DNA of 64,000 nt, from assembly GCF_017875465.1 (NCBI RefSeq), contig NZ_JAGGMQ010000001.1:1612001-1676000 (forward strand), read 5' to 3'. Shown in pieces: positions 1 to 8,746 of the stretch. The stretch is from Winslowiella toletana. Lineage in GTDB: Bacteria > Pseudomonadota > Gammaproteobacteria > Enterobacterales > Enterobacteriaceae. The position numbers and the translations under genes were made by a program. A model generated the notes under the pieces. That model was not told the origin of the DNA. It saw only the letters and a program-made list of their open reading frames with translations, and did not search any database. Position 1 is the first letter of the stretch. Each line of letters starts with the position of its first letter.

Positions 1-1433
1 TTGAGGCCATGCTTGCCGCGTGGAATATTTACCCGGACAAAAAGGTCGGCGCCGGCATTATGTTAATCGCCGCCGATAACCAGCGTTTAATTCTGCTGGA
101 GCAGCAGATTGTGGTGGATGACGGCGAAAGCGACGCGCTGGCCAACAATGCACGCCGGGTGAAGATTGCCTCGCAGCTGCTAAGCGATACGCCACGGGAA
201 ACCTCAATCAGCAAGCTCTCCGAACGCTATTTTATCAGCAGCGCATCGATTGTTAACGATCTGAAGGTGATTGAAAGCTGGATGCAGCCGCTCGGCCTGA
301 CGCTGGTACGCAGCCAGAGCGGCACCCATATTGAAGGCAGCGAAAGCTGCGTGCGCCAGGCGATGGTGTCGTTAATCAATCAGGTGATGAGCCATAAAGA
401 GCCGGGGATGGTCAACCATTCGCGCCTCGACCCAGGCAGCTATCATGCCCTGACTCACTATTTTGGCGCAGCGGATGTCGATTTTGTCCAGCAGCTGCTA
501 CAGGAGATGGAGCAACAGCTGGCATGGCAGCTGGGCGAACCTTACTACGTCAATATTTTTACCCATATCTTAATTATGATGCACCGTATGGCGGCGGGAA
601 ATTGCTTAACCCTTAGCGATGAGACCATTTATCAGCAGGTGGATAATCATATTTTTACTATCGCTGGCAATATGGTGCAGCAAATCGAACAGCGCGTGGC
701 GAATTCACTGCCCGCCGATGAAGTGTGGTTTATTTACCAGTATATTATCTCCTCCGGTATTGTGCTGGAAGAGCGCGCCGACAACCAGCCGCCGCATTAT
801 AAATATGCCAATGGTGAATCAAGGCGTTTAACGCTGTCATTAATTGATCTGTTTTCCGACCTGATTAATATTGACCTGCGCAGTGATAAATTGCTCTATG
901 ACGGCCTGTTAATTCACGTCAAACCGTTACTTAACCGGCTTAAATATCATATCCGCATTCGCAATCCGTTATTAGACGATATTAAAAATGAACTGCGTGA
1001 TATTTACCAGATTACGCAACAGGCGATTAGCCAGTTGTGCCTGCGCTTCCAGCTACAGGACATTGCTGAAGATGAAACCGGTTATCTGAGCATTCATTTT
1101 CAGGCCGCGCTGGAACGCCAGATTGCCCATAAACGTATCCTGCTGGTCTGTTCCAGCGGTGTTGGCACCTCGCACCTGCTGAAAAGCCGTATTTTGCGCG
1201 CCTTTCCTGACTGGATCATCGTCGGCGTAGTCTCCGCCAGCAATATGGTCAGCTTTTGCCAGCATGAAGATATTGAGCTGGTGATCTCCACCATTCATTT
1301 GCAGGCGCCACAGATTCCGGTGGTCTATGTTTCGGCATTTTTTAATGACGACGATATTAAACGCGTCACTGAGAGCGTGATTGCCAGCAAATTGCATCAG
1401 GCGGTGAATGCACTCTCAGCGGCTGAGCATTAA
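1..1433 (+). CDS. PRD-domain, PTS-dependent transcriptional regulator (BglG/MtlR-type), 5' partial
   Basis: Transcriptional activator of the kind that senses PTS phosphorylation; it probably controls the PTS/aldolase genes directly downstream (21 bp gap). The reading frame is open to the window edge, so the first ATG (position 9) is internal and the first N-terminal helix-turn-helix is missing. What remains is a second HTH (around residues 45-90), PRD-like regions in the middle, and a C-terminal EIIB-like domain starting with ILLVCSSGVGTS, where the Cys is the expected phosphorylation site. Architecture matches the LicR/MtlR class of multi-domain PTS regulators. The inducing sugar cannot be read from the sequence. 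Confidence 0.85.
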   Translation, partial: EAMLAAWNIYPDKKVGAGIMLIAADNQRLILLEQQIVVDDGESDALANNARRVKIASQLLSDTPRETSISKLSERYFISSASIVNDLKVIESWMQPLGLTLVRSQSGTHIEGSESCVRQAMVSLINQVMSHKEPGMVNHSRLDPGSYHALTHYFGAADVDFVQQLLQEMEQQLAWQLGEPYYVNIFTHILIMMHRMAAGNCLTLSDETIYQQVDNHIFTIAGNMVQQIEQRVANSLPADEVWFIYQYIISSGIVLEERADNQPPHYKYANGESRRLTLSLIDLFSDLINIDLRSDKLLYDGLLIHVKPLLNRLKYHIRIRNPLLDDIKNELRDIYQITQQAISQLCLRFQLQDIAEDETGYLSIHFQAALERQIAHKRILLVCSSGVGTSHLLKSRILRAFPDWIIVGVVSASNMVSFCQHEDIELVISTIHLQAPQIPVVYVSAFFNDDDIKRVTESVIASKLHQAVNALSAAEH

Positions 1434-1454
1434 TTTTCTGATGAGGTGAAGTAA

Positions 1455-1925
1455 ATGGATATTAATAAAATTCTTAATGCAAATCGCGTCACGTTAACCA
1501 TGAACGCCACCACCAAGGATGAGGCGATTCAGGAGCTGACCGAATTGCTGTATCAGGATGGCGCGCTCAGCTGCAAAGAGGCGTTTATTCGTGATGTTTA
1601 TCTGCGTGAAGCCGAAGGTTCTACCGGCTTTGAAAACCATATTGCCATTCCGCACGGCAAATCCTCGGCGGTAAAACAGACCACGCTGGCGATTGGCCGC
1701 ACACGCCAGGATATCGCCTGGGAGACGCTGGATGGCAGCAAGGTACGCTGCATTATTCTGTTTGCCGTGCGTCTGGAAGATCAGAACACCACACATATTC
1801 GCCTGCTGTCTCAGGTTGCCAGTGCGCTGGCCGACGATGAGGTGATTGCTCAGCTGTTACAGGAGACCGACCCGGAAAGGATTATTCAACTGTTCAGTCA
1901 GTATGCGGAAACCGACCTCTGCTAA
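1455..1925 (+). CDS. PTS fructose-subfamily EIIA component
   Basis: Cytoplasmic phosphocarrier that takes phosphate from HPr and passes it to the EIIB protein. The 156-residue product is a complete PTS EIIA type 2 domain; the phospho-accepting His lies at about residue 67 in the motif IAIPHGKS. It is encoded separately from EIIB and EIIC, which follow at once, so the transporter is a three-polypeptide system. The start follows a good Shine-Dalgarno (gaggtgaag). General EI and HPr are not in this window. Confidence 0.9.
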   Translation: MDINKILNANRVTLTMNATTKDEAIQELTELLYQDGALSCKEAFIRDVYLREAEGSTGFENHIAIPHGKSSAVKQTTLAIGRTRQDIAWETLDGSKVRCIILFAVRLEDQNTTHIRLLSQVASALADDEVIAQLLQETDPERIIQLFSQYAETDLC

Positions 1926-1948
1926 CCCTTAATAAGACGAGGCATACC

Positions 1949-2263
1949 ATGAAAATAGTTTGTGTAGCCGCCTGTACCGCAGGCATCGCGCATACCTATA
2001 TTGCGCGCGAAAAACTGCTGAAAGGCGCCAGAGCGTTAAACCATGATATTCGCGTTGAAACGCAGGGCACCATCGGCATCGAAAATGAATTAACCGCCAG
2101 TGAAATCGCCGCCGCCGATGTAGTGATTTTAGCTATCGATATCAAGATCAAAGGCGAAGAGCGCTTTAAAGGCAAACCTGTGGTACGGGTGAAAACCGAT
2201 ATTGTGATTAAGTCCCCGGTTAAGTTTCTGGAAAAAGTGGCGGGCTCGTTAGAACGCGCCTGA
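1949..2263 (+). CDS. PTS fructose-subfamily EIIB component
   Basis: Cytoplasmic EIIB protein of 104 residues that relays phosphate from EIIA to the sugar bound in EIIC. The active-site Cys is residue 9 in the motif AACTAGIAHTYIA, typical of fructose-type IIB domains. It sits 23 bp after the EIIA gene and 22 bp before EIIC, in one operon. Specific substrate unknown. Confidence 0.9.
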   Translation: MKIVCVAACTAGIAHTYIAREKLLKGARALNHDIRVETQGTIGIENELTASEIAAADVVILAIDIKIKGEERFKGKPVVRVKTDIVIKSPVKFLEKVAGSLERA

Positions 2264-2285
2264 ATATTAACTTTTCGGAAGAGAC

Positions 2286-3380
2286 ATGATGAACGACAAC
2301 AAAAACAGAGTCGGTCAGCAGATTAAGGGGCATCTGCTTACCGGAATTTCGTGGATGATCCCGCTGATTGTCGCCGCCGGTATCTGTATCGCCCTCGGCC
2401 AGGTGATTGGCGGCACTAACGTCGCGGAAAAAACCGGCAGTATCGCCTGGATGCTGAATCAAATCGGTGGCTGGGGCATGGGACTGATTGTGCCGCTGAT
2501 TAGCGCCGCAATTGCTTATTCGATTGCCGATCGCCCTGGTTTCGCCCCTGGCCTGATTGTCGGCTTTATCTGCGGCCAGATTCAGACCGGCTTTATCGGC
2601 GGGATCCTCGGTGGTTTTCTCGTCGGTTACACCGTCCTGTTGCTGCGACGCAGCATTAAATTACCGCAATCGATGCAGGGACTGATGCCGGTGATGATCC
2701 TGCCGGTACTGAGCACCATTATCGCCGGGCTGCTGATGATGACCTTTATCGGCCAGCCGATTATCTGGTTACAGAAGGCGCTGATCGCGCTACTGGAATC
2801 GATGCAGGGTGGCTCGAAGTTTCTGCTGGGGGCGATCCTTGGCGCGATGGCCACTTTCGACTTCGGCGGACCGGTCAATAAAACCATGTCGCTGTTTGCC
2901 GACGGCATGCTGGTTGATGGTATCTACGGCCCGGAAGCGGTGAAGTTTGTCGGTTCGATTATCCCGCCATTTGGTATCACCCTGTCGTTTCTGCTGACGC
3001 GCCACAAATATACCGGGGCGGAAAAAGAGGCGCTGAAGGCGGCGTTTCCGATGGGTATCTGCATGATTACCGAAGGGGTGATTCCGATCGCCGCGCGGGA
3101 TCTGCTGCGAGTCGTCGCTAGCTGTGTCGTCGCCTCTTCGATTGCCGGTGGCCTGATTATGGTGTGGGGCGTGGAAGCGCCGGTGCCGCATGGCGGAATG
3201 TTTGTGGTGCCGCTGTTTACCAAACCGCTGATGTTCTGTCTGGCACTCGCTATCGGTACCGCCATCTGCGGCGTCATGCTGTCGCTGATTAAGAAACCGG
3301 TCACCAAGGCCGACGAAGAGTTCGATGACGTCGAAGACCACAATGTGCGTGATGAAGACATTAAATTCACCCTCGAATAA
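2286..3380 (+). CDS. PTS fructose-subfamily EIIC permease
   Basis: Integral inner-membrane channel of the PTS; 364 residues with about nine hydrophobic helices and the family motif FDFGGPVNK near residue 195. It moves and phosphorylates the sugar together with the two preceding proteins. The C-terminus (after about residue 340) is strongly acidic and hydrophilic, as expected for a cytoplasmic tail. Two adjacent ATG codons (2286, 2289) follow a GGAAGAG ribosome site; either could be the start. Fructose-family IIC proteins also carry mannose, mannitol or rarer ketoses, so substrate is open. Confidence 0.9.
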   Translation: MMNDNKNRVGQQIKGHLLTGISWMIPLIVAAGICIALGQVIGGTNVAEKTGSIAWMLNQIGGWGMGLIVPLISAAIAYSIADRPGFAPGLIVGFICGQIQTGFIGGILGGFLVGYTVLLLRRSIKLPQSMQGLMPVMILPVLSTIIAGLLMMTFIGQPIIWLQKALIALLESMQGGSKFLLGAILGAMATFDFGGPVNKTMSLFADGMLVDGIYGPEAVKFVGSIIPPFGITLSFLLTRHKYTGAEKEALKAAFPMGICMITEGVIPIAARDLLRVVASCVVASSIAGGLIMVWGVEAPVPHGGMFVVPLFTKPLMFCLALAIGTAICGVMLSLIKKPVTKADEEFDDVEDHNVRDEDIKFTLE

Positions 3381-3391
3381 CAGGAGCAGCT

Positions 3392-4243
3392 ATGTACGCC
3401 TCAATGAAAGCCGTGATTGATGACGCCTGGCAGCGCCAGTACGCGGTATTAGCGATTAACTGTTTTAACCTGGAGACTGCGCGCGCCGCCATCGCCGCCG
3501 CAGAACAGCAGCAGGCGCCGCTGATTCTCAATGTATATCAGGGCCATAGCCGTCACTTTCCGCCACATATCGCCATGCCGCTGGTGCAGGCGCTGGCGCA
3601 ACAGGCCTCGGTGCCGGTGGCGCTGAGCCTCGATCACGGCAAAGCCTTTGACCTGATTGGTCAGTCGTTCCGCGCGGGCTTTACCGGCCTGATGATCGAC
3701 GCCTCCAGCCATCCGCTGGCGGAAAACATTCGCCAGACGCGCCAGGTGGTGCAGATGGCATCCACCGCCGATGTCTGCGTTGAAGGAGAGCTGGGACATA
3801 TCGCCGATGCGCCGGTATATGACCTCGACGATGCGGCGGTAAAAATGACCCAGGTGGAGGATGTGATGCCGTTTATCAGCCAGACCGGCATCGATCTGCT
3901 GGCGGTCTCGGTCGGCACCGCGCATGGCCTCTACCCGGCGAACGTTACGCCGCAAATTAACTTTGAGCGTCTGGCGGCGCTGCATCGCGAATCTCCCGTG
4001 CCGCTGGCGCTGCACGGTGGCAGCGGCACTAAAGCCGATGATATCCGCCGCGTCAGCCAGCATGGCGTAGCGAAAATCAACGTCGGCGCGGCGGTGTTTG
4101 AAGCCGGAAAAAATGCGCTGCAAACTGCCCTGCAACAGCAACCGGCTGCCGAACTGGCCGATCTGCTGGCGCAGATGGAGTCCGCCTGTCAGCAGGTGGT
4201 GTATCAGTACCTCAGCTGGTCAGGCGCCGCCAGCAAAGCCTGA
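3392..4243 (+). CDS. Class II (zinc) ketose-bisphosphate aldolase, GatY/KbaY-like
   Basis: Probable zinc-dependent retro-aldol enzyme that splits a phosphorylated ketose into dihydroxyacetone phosphate and an aldehyde. The 283 residues form a full class II aldolase: catalytic Asp81/His82 (SLDHG), the VEGELGHI strand, and further zinc ligands at about His178 (GTAHG) and His208 (LHGGSG). It is closest in layout to tagatose-bisphosphate aldolases (GatY/KbaY). It begins 11 bp after the PTS permease, so its substrate should be the sugar phosphate made by that transporter. A second, different class II aldolase follows. Confidence 0.85.
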   Translation: MYASMKAVIDDAWQRQYAVLAINCFNLETARAAIAAAEQQQAPLILNVYQGHSRHFPPHIAMPLVQALAQQASVPVALSLDHGKAFDLIGQSFRAGFTGLMIDASSHPLAENIRQTRQVVQMASTADVCVEGELGHIADAPVYDLDDAAVKMTQVEDVMPFISQTGIDLLAVSVGTAHGLYPANVTPQINFERLAALHRESPVPLALHGGSGTKADDIRRVSQHGVAKINVGAAVFEAGKNALQTALQQQPAAELADLLAQMESACQQVVYQYLSWSGAASKA

Positions 4244-4330
4244 TCTGACCCTTTTACCGTTATGCCCGTCAGTGCCTGTGTACTGATGCGGGAACACTTA
4301 TGCCAAAATTAACCCTGATGGAGAAGTAAC

Positions 4331-5197
4331 ATGTTGATTTCAATGCACGAAATGCTGAAACCTACCCGTGAAAACCGTTTTGCGATTGGCGCGTTTAATG
4401 TTGCCGACAGCTGCTTTATCCGTGCGGTAGTCGAAGAAGCAGAATCTACCGATACCCCGGCGATTATCTCGATTCACCCCAGCGAGCTGGAGTTTGTGAC
4501 CGACGAGTTCTTTGCCTATGTGCGTGAAAGAACCCTGCGCAGTAAAGTGCCTTTTGTCATCCACCTCGATCACGGTGCCTCAATTGCCCATGTACAGCGT
4601 GCGATCCAGTGCGGCTTTACCTCGGTAATGATCGACGGCTCGCTGTTGCCGTATGAAGAAAACGTGGCGCTGACCCGCGAAGTGGTGAAACTGGCGCATG
4701 CGGTTGGCATCTCGGTGGAGGGTGAACTGGGGACGATAGGCGATACCGGCACCACCATTGAAGGCGGGGTCAGTAAAGTGATCTACACCGATCCGGCGCA
4801 GGCGGAAGATTTCGTTAAACGTACCGGCGTCGATACGCTGGCGGTAGCGATTGGCACCGCGCACGGCATCTACCCGAAAAATATGAAACCAGAGCTACAG
4901 ATGCATATCCTGCGCGATATCTCGCAGCGCGTCGCGATCCCGCTGGTGCTGCATGGCGGATCCGCCAATCCGGATGCGGAAGTGGCGGAAGCGGTGACCC
5001 TTGGCGTCGGCAAGATCAATATCTCCAGCGATATGAAATATGCTTACTTCGCCAAAGCGCGTGAGATCCTCAGCCGTGAAAGCTGGTGGGATCCCAATGC
5101 CATCTATCCGGAGCCGATCAAGGCGGCAAAAGAGGTGATCCGCTATAAAATGGCGCTATTTGGCGGTACCGGTAAAGCACATCTGTATCGTCATTAA
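4331..5197 (+). CDS. Second class II aldolase, fructose/ketose-bisphosphate type
   Basis: A second zinc aldolase of 288 residues, clearly distinct in sequence from the preceding one but with the same ligand set: Asp80/His81 (HLDHG), SVEGELGTIG, His178 (GTAHGIYP) and His208 (VLHGGSA). It has a longer C-terminal extension with WWDPNAIYP. The start ATG follows GGAG; a nine-codon reading frame (4300-4329) ends one base before it. Having two class II aldolases in one PTS operon may mean that two stereoisomers, or two steps, are handled. Its stop overlaps the convergent amidohydrolase stop by 4 bp. Confidence 0.82.
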   Translation: MLISMHEMLKPTRENRFAIGAFNVADSCFIRAVVEEAESTDTPAIISIHPSELEFVTDEFFAYVRERTLRSKVPFVIHLDHGASIAHVQRAIQCGFTSVMIDGSLLPYEENVALTREVVKLAHAVGISVEGELGTIGDTGTTIEGGVSKVIYTDPAQAEDFVKRTGVDTLAVAIGTAHGIYPKNMKPELQMHILRDISQRVAIPLVLHGGSANPDAEVAEAVTLGVGKINISSDMKYAYFAKAREILSRESWWDPNAIYPEPIKAAKEVIRYKMALFGGTGKAHLYRH

Positions 5198-6375
5198 TTG
5201 CGCTGATTATGCCCTGTCAGCACGCTGACAGGGCTGGTAGTTTGCCGGTTCAGCCGCTGCAGCGCCTGGCGGGCAAGCGCGGCGAAGTAGTGCGCAGCGG
5301 GGGCAATCAGCGCTTCGTCAGGATTGAACCCGCCGTGATGTAAACCGTATTCACTGCCGCTGCCAATGCTGACAAAAGCCCCCGGAATCTGCTGCAGATA
5401 GATGGCAAAATCCTCGCCACCAAGATGCAGATCGGCGGTTTGCACCCGGTAACCACTCTGGCGCGCCACCTCGCTGCTGAAAGCTGCCCATGCCGCATCA
5501 TTGATCAGCACCGGCGGACCCGGATGCCAGCTAAGCGTCGCCTGTGCCCCCGCACCCTGTGCCACCGATTCCACCACCTTACGCACCCGCTGCTCCAGCC
5601 GGGCGCGCACCTGCAAATCATGCGTCCGCACGGTGCCGCCAAACTCCACCACGCCGGGTAACACGTTCCAGGTTTTACCGCCGTCAATACGCGTAATGCT
5701 AAGCACCAGGCTGTCCAGCGTGTTGAAACTGCGGCTGGTCAGCGCCTGTAGCGCCTGGATAATCTGACTGGCAATCACAATCGCATCGACGCCCTGCTCC
5801 GGATGCGCGGCATGCGCGCCTTTGCCCTCCACGCGGATCACAAAGCGGTCGGCATTGGCATAGAAAGCGCCCGCACGCGTAGCGAAGGTGCCGGTCGGCA
5901 GGCCGGGTTCATTATGCATGCCAAAAATCGCCTGCACCCCATTCAGCGCGCCCGCTTTAATCAGCTGGCGCGCGCCGGTACAGTTCTCTTCACCCGGCTG
6001 GAACAACAGGCGAATACGGCCAGGCAGTTCCGCTTCCTGCGCCTTTAACAGCCGTGCAGCGCCTAGCATCACCGCGCTGTGAATATCGTGACCACAGGCG
6101 TGCATTACCCCTTCATGGCGCGAGCGATAGCTCAGCCCGGTGGCTTCATGGATCGGCAATGCATCAATATCAGCGCGCAGGGCGATCAGCGGCTCCCCGT
6201 GGCCAATTTCAGCAATCACGCCGCTGGCAATCGGGTAATCAACAATATGGATCTCCGCCTCAGTCAGCCAGCCACGAATACGCGCGCTGGTCGCCTGTTC
6301 GTGATTCGACAGTTCCGGCCAGCTATGCAGCTCACGCCGCCAGGTGATCAGTTGGGCTTCCAGACGTTCGCTCAT
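5194..6375 (-). CDS. M20D-family amidohydrolase (hippurate/IAA-amino-acid hydrolase-like)
   Basis: Metal-dependent hydrolase of the M20D peptidase/amidohydrolase family, which removes N-acyl groups from amino acids (hippurate, indole-acetyl-amino acids, N-acetyl-amino acids). The 393-residue product has the metal motif HACGHDIHS, the GEENCTGA segment with the catalytic Glu, a dimerisation domain in the middle and a C-terminal LGGEDFAIY motif carrying the last metal ligand. The ATG at 6375 is chosen because AAAGGA lies just upstream; longer in-frame starts lack a ribosome site. It is about 60 percent identical by eye to the divergent neighbour, so the two are paralogues. Cytoplasmic, no signal peptide. 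Confidence 0.85.
   Translation of the reverse strand: MSERLEAQLITWRRELHSWPELSNHEQATSARIRGWLTEAEIHIVDYPIASGVIAEIGHGEPLIALRADIDALPIHEATGLSYRSRHEGVMHACGHDIHSAVMLGAARLLKAQEAELPGRIRLLFQPGEENCTGARQLIKAGALNGVQAIFGMHNEPGLPTGTFATRAGAFYANADRFVIRVEGKGAHAAHPEQGVDAIVIASQIIQALQALTSRSFNTLDSLVLSITRIDGGKTWNVLPGVVEFGGTVRTHDLQVRARLEQRVRKVVESVAQGAGAQATLSWHPGPPVLINDAAWAAFSSEVARQSGYRVQTADLHLGGEDFAIYLQQIPGAFVSIGSGSEYGLHHGGFNPDEALIAPAAHYFAALARQALQRLNRQTTSPVSVLTGHNQRN
5211..5234. terminator. Hairpin between convergent genes
   Basis: Perfect inverted repeat (GCCCTGTCAGC / GCTGACAGGGC) directly after the aldolase stop. It lies inside the 3' end of the convergent amidohydrolase gene. There is no strong T-tract, so termination efficiency is uncertain. 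Confidence 0.5.
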
Positions 6376-6392
6376 CACAGATTCCTTTTCAG

Positions 6393-6411
6393 CTATCAAT
6401 GGTATTGATAG
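6393..6411. promoter_or_regulatory. Inverted repeat, possible operator between the two amidohydrolases
   Basis: CTATCAAT-GGT-ATTGATAG, perfect 8-bp arms with a 3-bp centre, lies about 18 bp upstream of the minus-strand amidohydrolase start in the 246-bp divergent intergenic region. Its position suits a repressor site. No regulator gene is adjacent. Confidence 0.4.
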
Positions 6412-6621
6412 TGGGATCGGGAGCTTATTTGGTAAAACAACAAATCTGCGTTAGTGACCTTAAAAAATGGCATAAGAAAGGCGCGGTCTGGCTTTGCCGC
6501 CACCCACTCCCCCTATTGCTTATTTTCGCAAAAGCTTAGTGCAAATCATTGGTTTCTCTCACACCGCTCAATTGAACATGATAGGCAGCTGGCTCCTGGT
6601 TACATAATCCTGAGGATAAGC

Positions 6622-7773
6622 ATGGCGGAGATCTCCACGGAACAACTGGTACGCTGGCGTCGCGAGCTGCATCAGCATCCTGAACTGTCGAACCACGAAT
6701 TCGATACCACCAGACGTATTACCCGCTGGCTGCAACAGGCGGATATTCGTCTGCTGCCGCTGTCGCTGAAAACCGGCGTGGTGGCGGAAATCGGCCATGG
6801 TCAGGGGCTGATTGCCCTGCGCGCCGATATCGACGCACTGCCGATTGAAGAAGACACCAGCCACTCATGGAAATCGCAAAACCCCGGCGTGATGCACGCC
6901 TGTGGCCATGATGTGCATAGCTCGGTGATGCTCGGCGTGGCGCATCGTCTGCGCCAGCAGGAGCAATCGCTGCCTGGCCGGGTGCGCATTCTGTTTCAGC
7001 CTGCCGAAGAGACTTTTAATGGCGCGCAGCAGCTGATCGATGCCGGGGCATTACAGGGCGTACAGGCGATATTCGGCATGCACAATGCACCAGATCTGCC
7101 GCTCGGCACGCTGAAAACCCGTGGTGGCGCGCTGTATGCCAATGTTGATCGCTTTGTGATCCGCATTAATGGTAAAGGCGCGCATGCCGCCCGCCCCCAT
7201 GAAGGGGTGGATAGCATTGTCATTGGCAGCCAGATTGTACTGGCGTTGCAGGCGCTGCCGAGCCGCGTCTTCAGTTCACTGGAGTCAGTGGTGGTAAGCG
7301 TTACGCGCTTTAGCGCTGGCAATACCTGGAATGTATTGCCACAAACTGTCGAACTGGAGGGCACAGTACGCACCCATAACCATGCGATTCGTCAGCAGAT
7401 CCCGCAGCGTATTAAGGCGATTATCAGCGGTATTGCCGCCGGTTTTGGCGCTGAGGCTGAGCTGGATTGGCAGGCCGGCCCGCCAGCGCTGGTGAATACG
7501 CCAGAGTGGGCGGATTTTGCCCTGCAACTGGCGCAGGAGTCCGGTTATCGCAGCGAGGTGGCGACGCCGCAGATGGGGGGTGAGGATTTCGCTTTCTATC
7601 TGCAACAGATCCCGGGGGCGTTTGTCAGCATTGGCAGCGCCAGTGAATTTGGTCTGCACCATCCGGGATTTGATCCCGCTGAAGCGCTGATTGGACCGGC
7701 GGTCGACTATTTTACCACGCTGGCGCCACGCGCCCTGCTCGCTCTGACGCAGCAGGAGAGCCTGGCATCCTGA
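6622..7773 (+). CDS. M20D-family amidohydrolase, paralogue of the divergent neighbour
   Basis: Second N-acyl-amino-acid amidohydrolase, 383 residues, with the same metal motifs (HACGHDVHS, catalytic Glu in PAEETFNGA, C-terminal MGGEDFAFY). ATG 6622 is preceded by AGGA at good distance; the frame stays open a further 56 codons upstream but that part has no family similarity. The gene is divergent from its paralogue and overlaps the next gene's first possible start by one base, which suggests an operon with the VOC protein. Substrate may be acylated or hormone-conjugated amino acids. Confidence 0.85.
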   Translation: MAEISTEQLVRWRRELHQHPELSNHEFDTTRRITRWLQQADIRLLPLSLKTGVVAEIGHGQGLIALRADIDALPIEEDTSHSWKSQNPGVMHACGHDVHSSVMLGVAHRLRQQEQSLPGRVRILFQPAEETFNGAQQLIDAGALQGVQAIFGMHNAPDLPLGTLKTRGGALYANVDRFVIRINGKGAHAARPHEGVDSIVIGSQIVLALQALPSRVFSSLESVVVSVTRFSAGNTWNVLPQTVELEGTVRTHNHAIRQQIPQRIKAIISGIAAGFGAEAELDWQAGPPALVNTPEWADFALQLAQESGYRSEVATPQMGGEDFAFYLQQIPGAFVSIGSASEFGLHHPGFDPAEALIGPAVDYFTTLAPRALLALTQQESLAS

Positions 7774-8645
7774 TGGCAAAAACAAGGAGAGTCGCGGTGG
7801 TGATTCCGGTGCCGGTTCCGGAATTGGATCATGTGGTAATCACAGTTGCCGGCCAGCTGGATAGCGCCAGCGCGCTTTACCAGCGGCTGGGTTTCCAGCT
7901 GACACCGCGTGGTCACCATTCGACCGGCTTCAGTAATCATCTGGCGGTGTTTAAACATAACTATCTTGAGCTGCTGGGGCTGGAGAACGGACGCACCCAT
8001 CTGCGTGCGGATTTGCAACATTCTGCACCGGGTCTGAATGCGCTGGTGTGGAAGACTGACGATGTCGATGCGGTTTATCAGCATCTGCAACGCCAGGATC
8101 TGGATGGCGCTGCGCCAGCAGCTTTTTATCGTGCGGTTACCCTGCCCGATGGCAACCAGCAGGAGGCGCGCTTTCGCACTGTGCCATTACGCCCTGATCT
8201 GGTCGCCAACGGACGCAGTTTTTTCTGCCAGCACCTGACGCCGCAGTCAGTATGGCAACCCGCGTGGCAACAGCATCCGAACGCCGTCAGCCATATCAGC
8301 GAATTTGTCATTGTCGCCCAGGATCCGGCGCGGGTGGCGCAGGTTTACAGTCAGCTGTTTGGCAGCAATCGTATTCTGGCCTGTCTGGATGGCGCGTTTG
8401 TATTACGTGCTGGCGCGGCCACCGTGCGCTTTGCCGCCGCCAGCTATGTCGAGAACCGCTTTGGCGCGTTGCCCGCTGATTATCAGGGTGAGGCGCGGAT
8501 GGTGGCAATCAGCCTGCAAAGTGACGATCTGACCAAAACCCGCTCCAGCCTGCTGCGCGGCGAGGTGCCATGGCGTGAACAGCAGGATGCGCTGGTGGTC
8601 GATGCCGCAAATGCGTTTAATCTGACGCTGCGTTTTCACCGTTAA
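7773..8645 (+). CDS. VOC-superfamily glyoxalase-like protein
   Basis: Protein of up to 290 residues with a glyoxalase/bleomycin-resistance (VOC) fold, resembling the Glyoxalase_3 group. The N-terminal part has LDHVVITVAGQLDSASALYQRLGF, followed by HHSTGFSNHLAVF and NYLELLGL, which together give one betaalphabetabetabeta module; a weaker second module begins near residue 165 (ISEFVIVAQ). The ATG at 7773 overlaps the preceding stop. GTG at 7797, seven bases after AAGGAG, is an equally good or better start. Likely a metal-dependent enzyme or ligand-binding protein; catalytic activity is not evident. Confidence 0.7.
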   Translation: MAKTRRVAVVIPVPVPELDHVVITVAGQLDSASALYQRLGFQLTPRGHHSTGFSNHLAVFKHNYLELLGLENGRTHLRADLQHSAPGLNALVWKTDDVDAVYQHLQRQDLDGAAPAAFYRAVTLPDGNQQEARFRTVPLRPDLVANGRSFFCQHLTPQSVWQPAWQQHPNAVSHISEFVIVAQDPARVAQVYSQLFGSNRILACLDGAFVLRAGAATVRFAAASYVENRFGALPADYQGEARMVAISLQSDDLTKTRSSLLRGEVPWREQQDALVVDAANAFNLTLRFHR

Positions 8646-8746
8646 GCGCGCTTTGAGACTTTAAAACATATTTTTTACTTTCCTGGTTTGGCGCTATCAT
8701 GCATCTGGCTTTAAATGGACTGATACTTAAGATAAGGATATCAATT

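Noticed and set aside
4300..4329. Nine-codon reading frame (MPKLTLMEK) ending one base before the second aldolase
   Set aside because: No good ribosome site of its own and no attenuator hairpin; probably chance, though translational coupling cannot be excluded.
5194..5197. 4-bp overlap of convergent stop codons, and a similar one at 57569-57572, as a regulatory feature
   Set aside because: TTAA-type convergent overlaps are common in compact genomes and need no special explanation.
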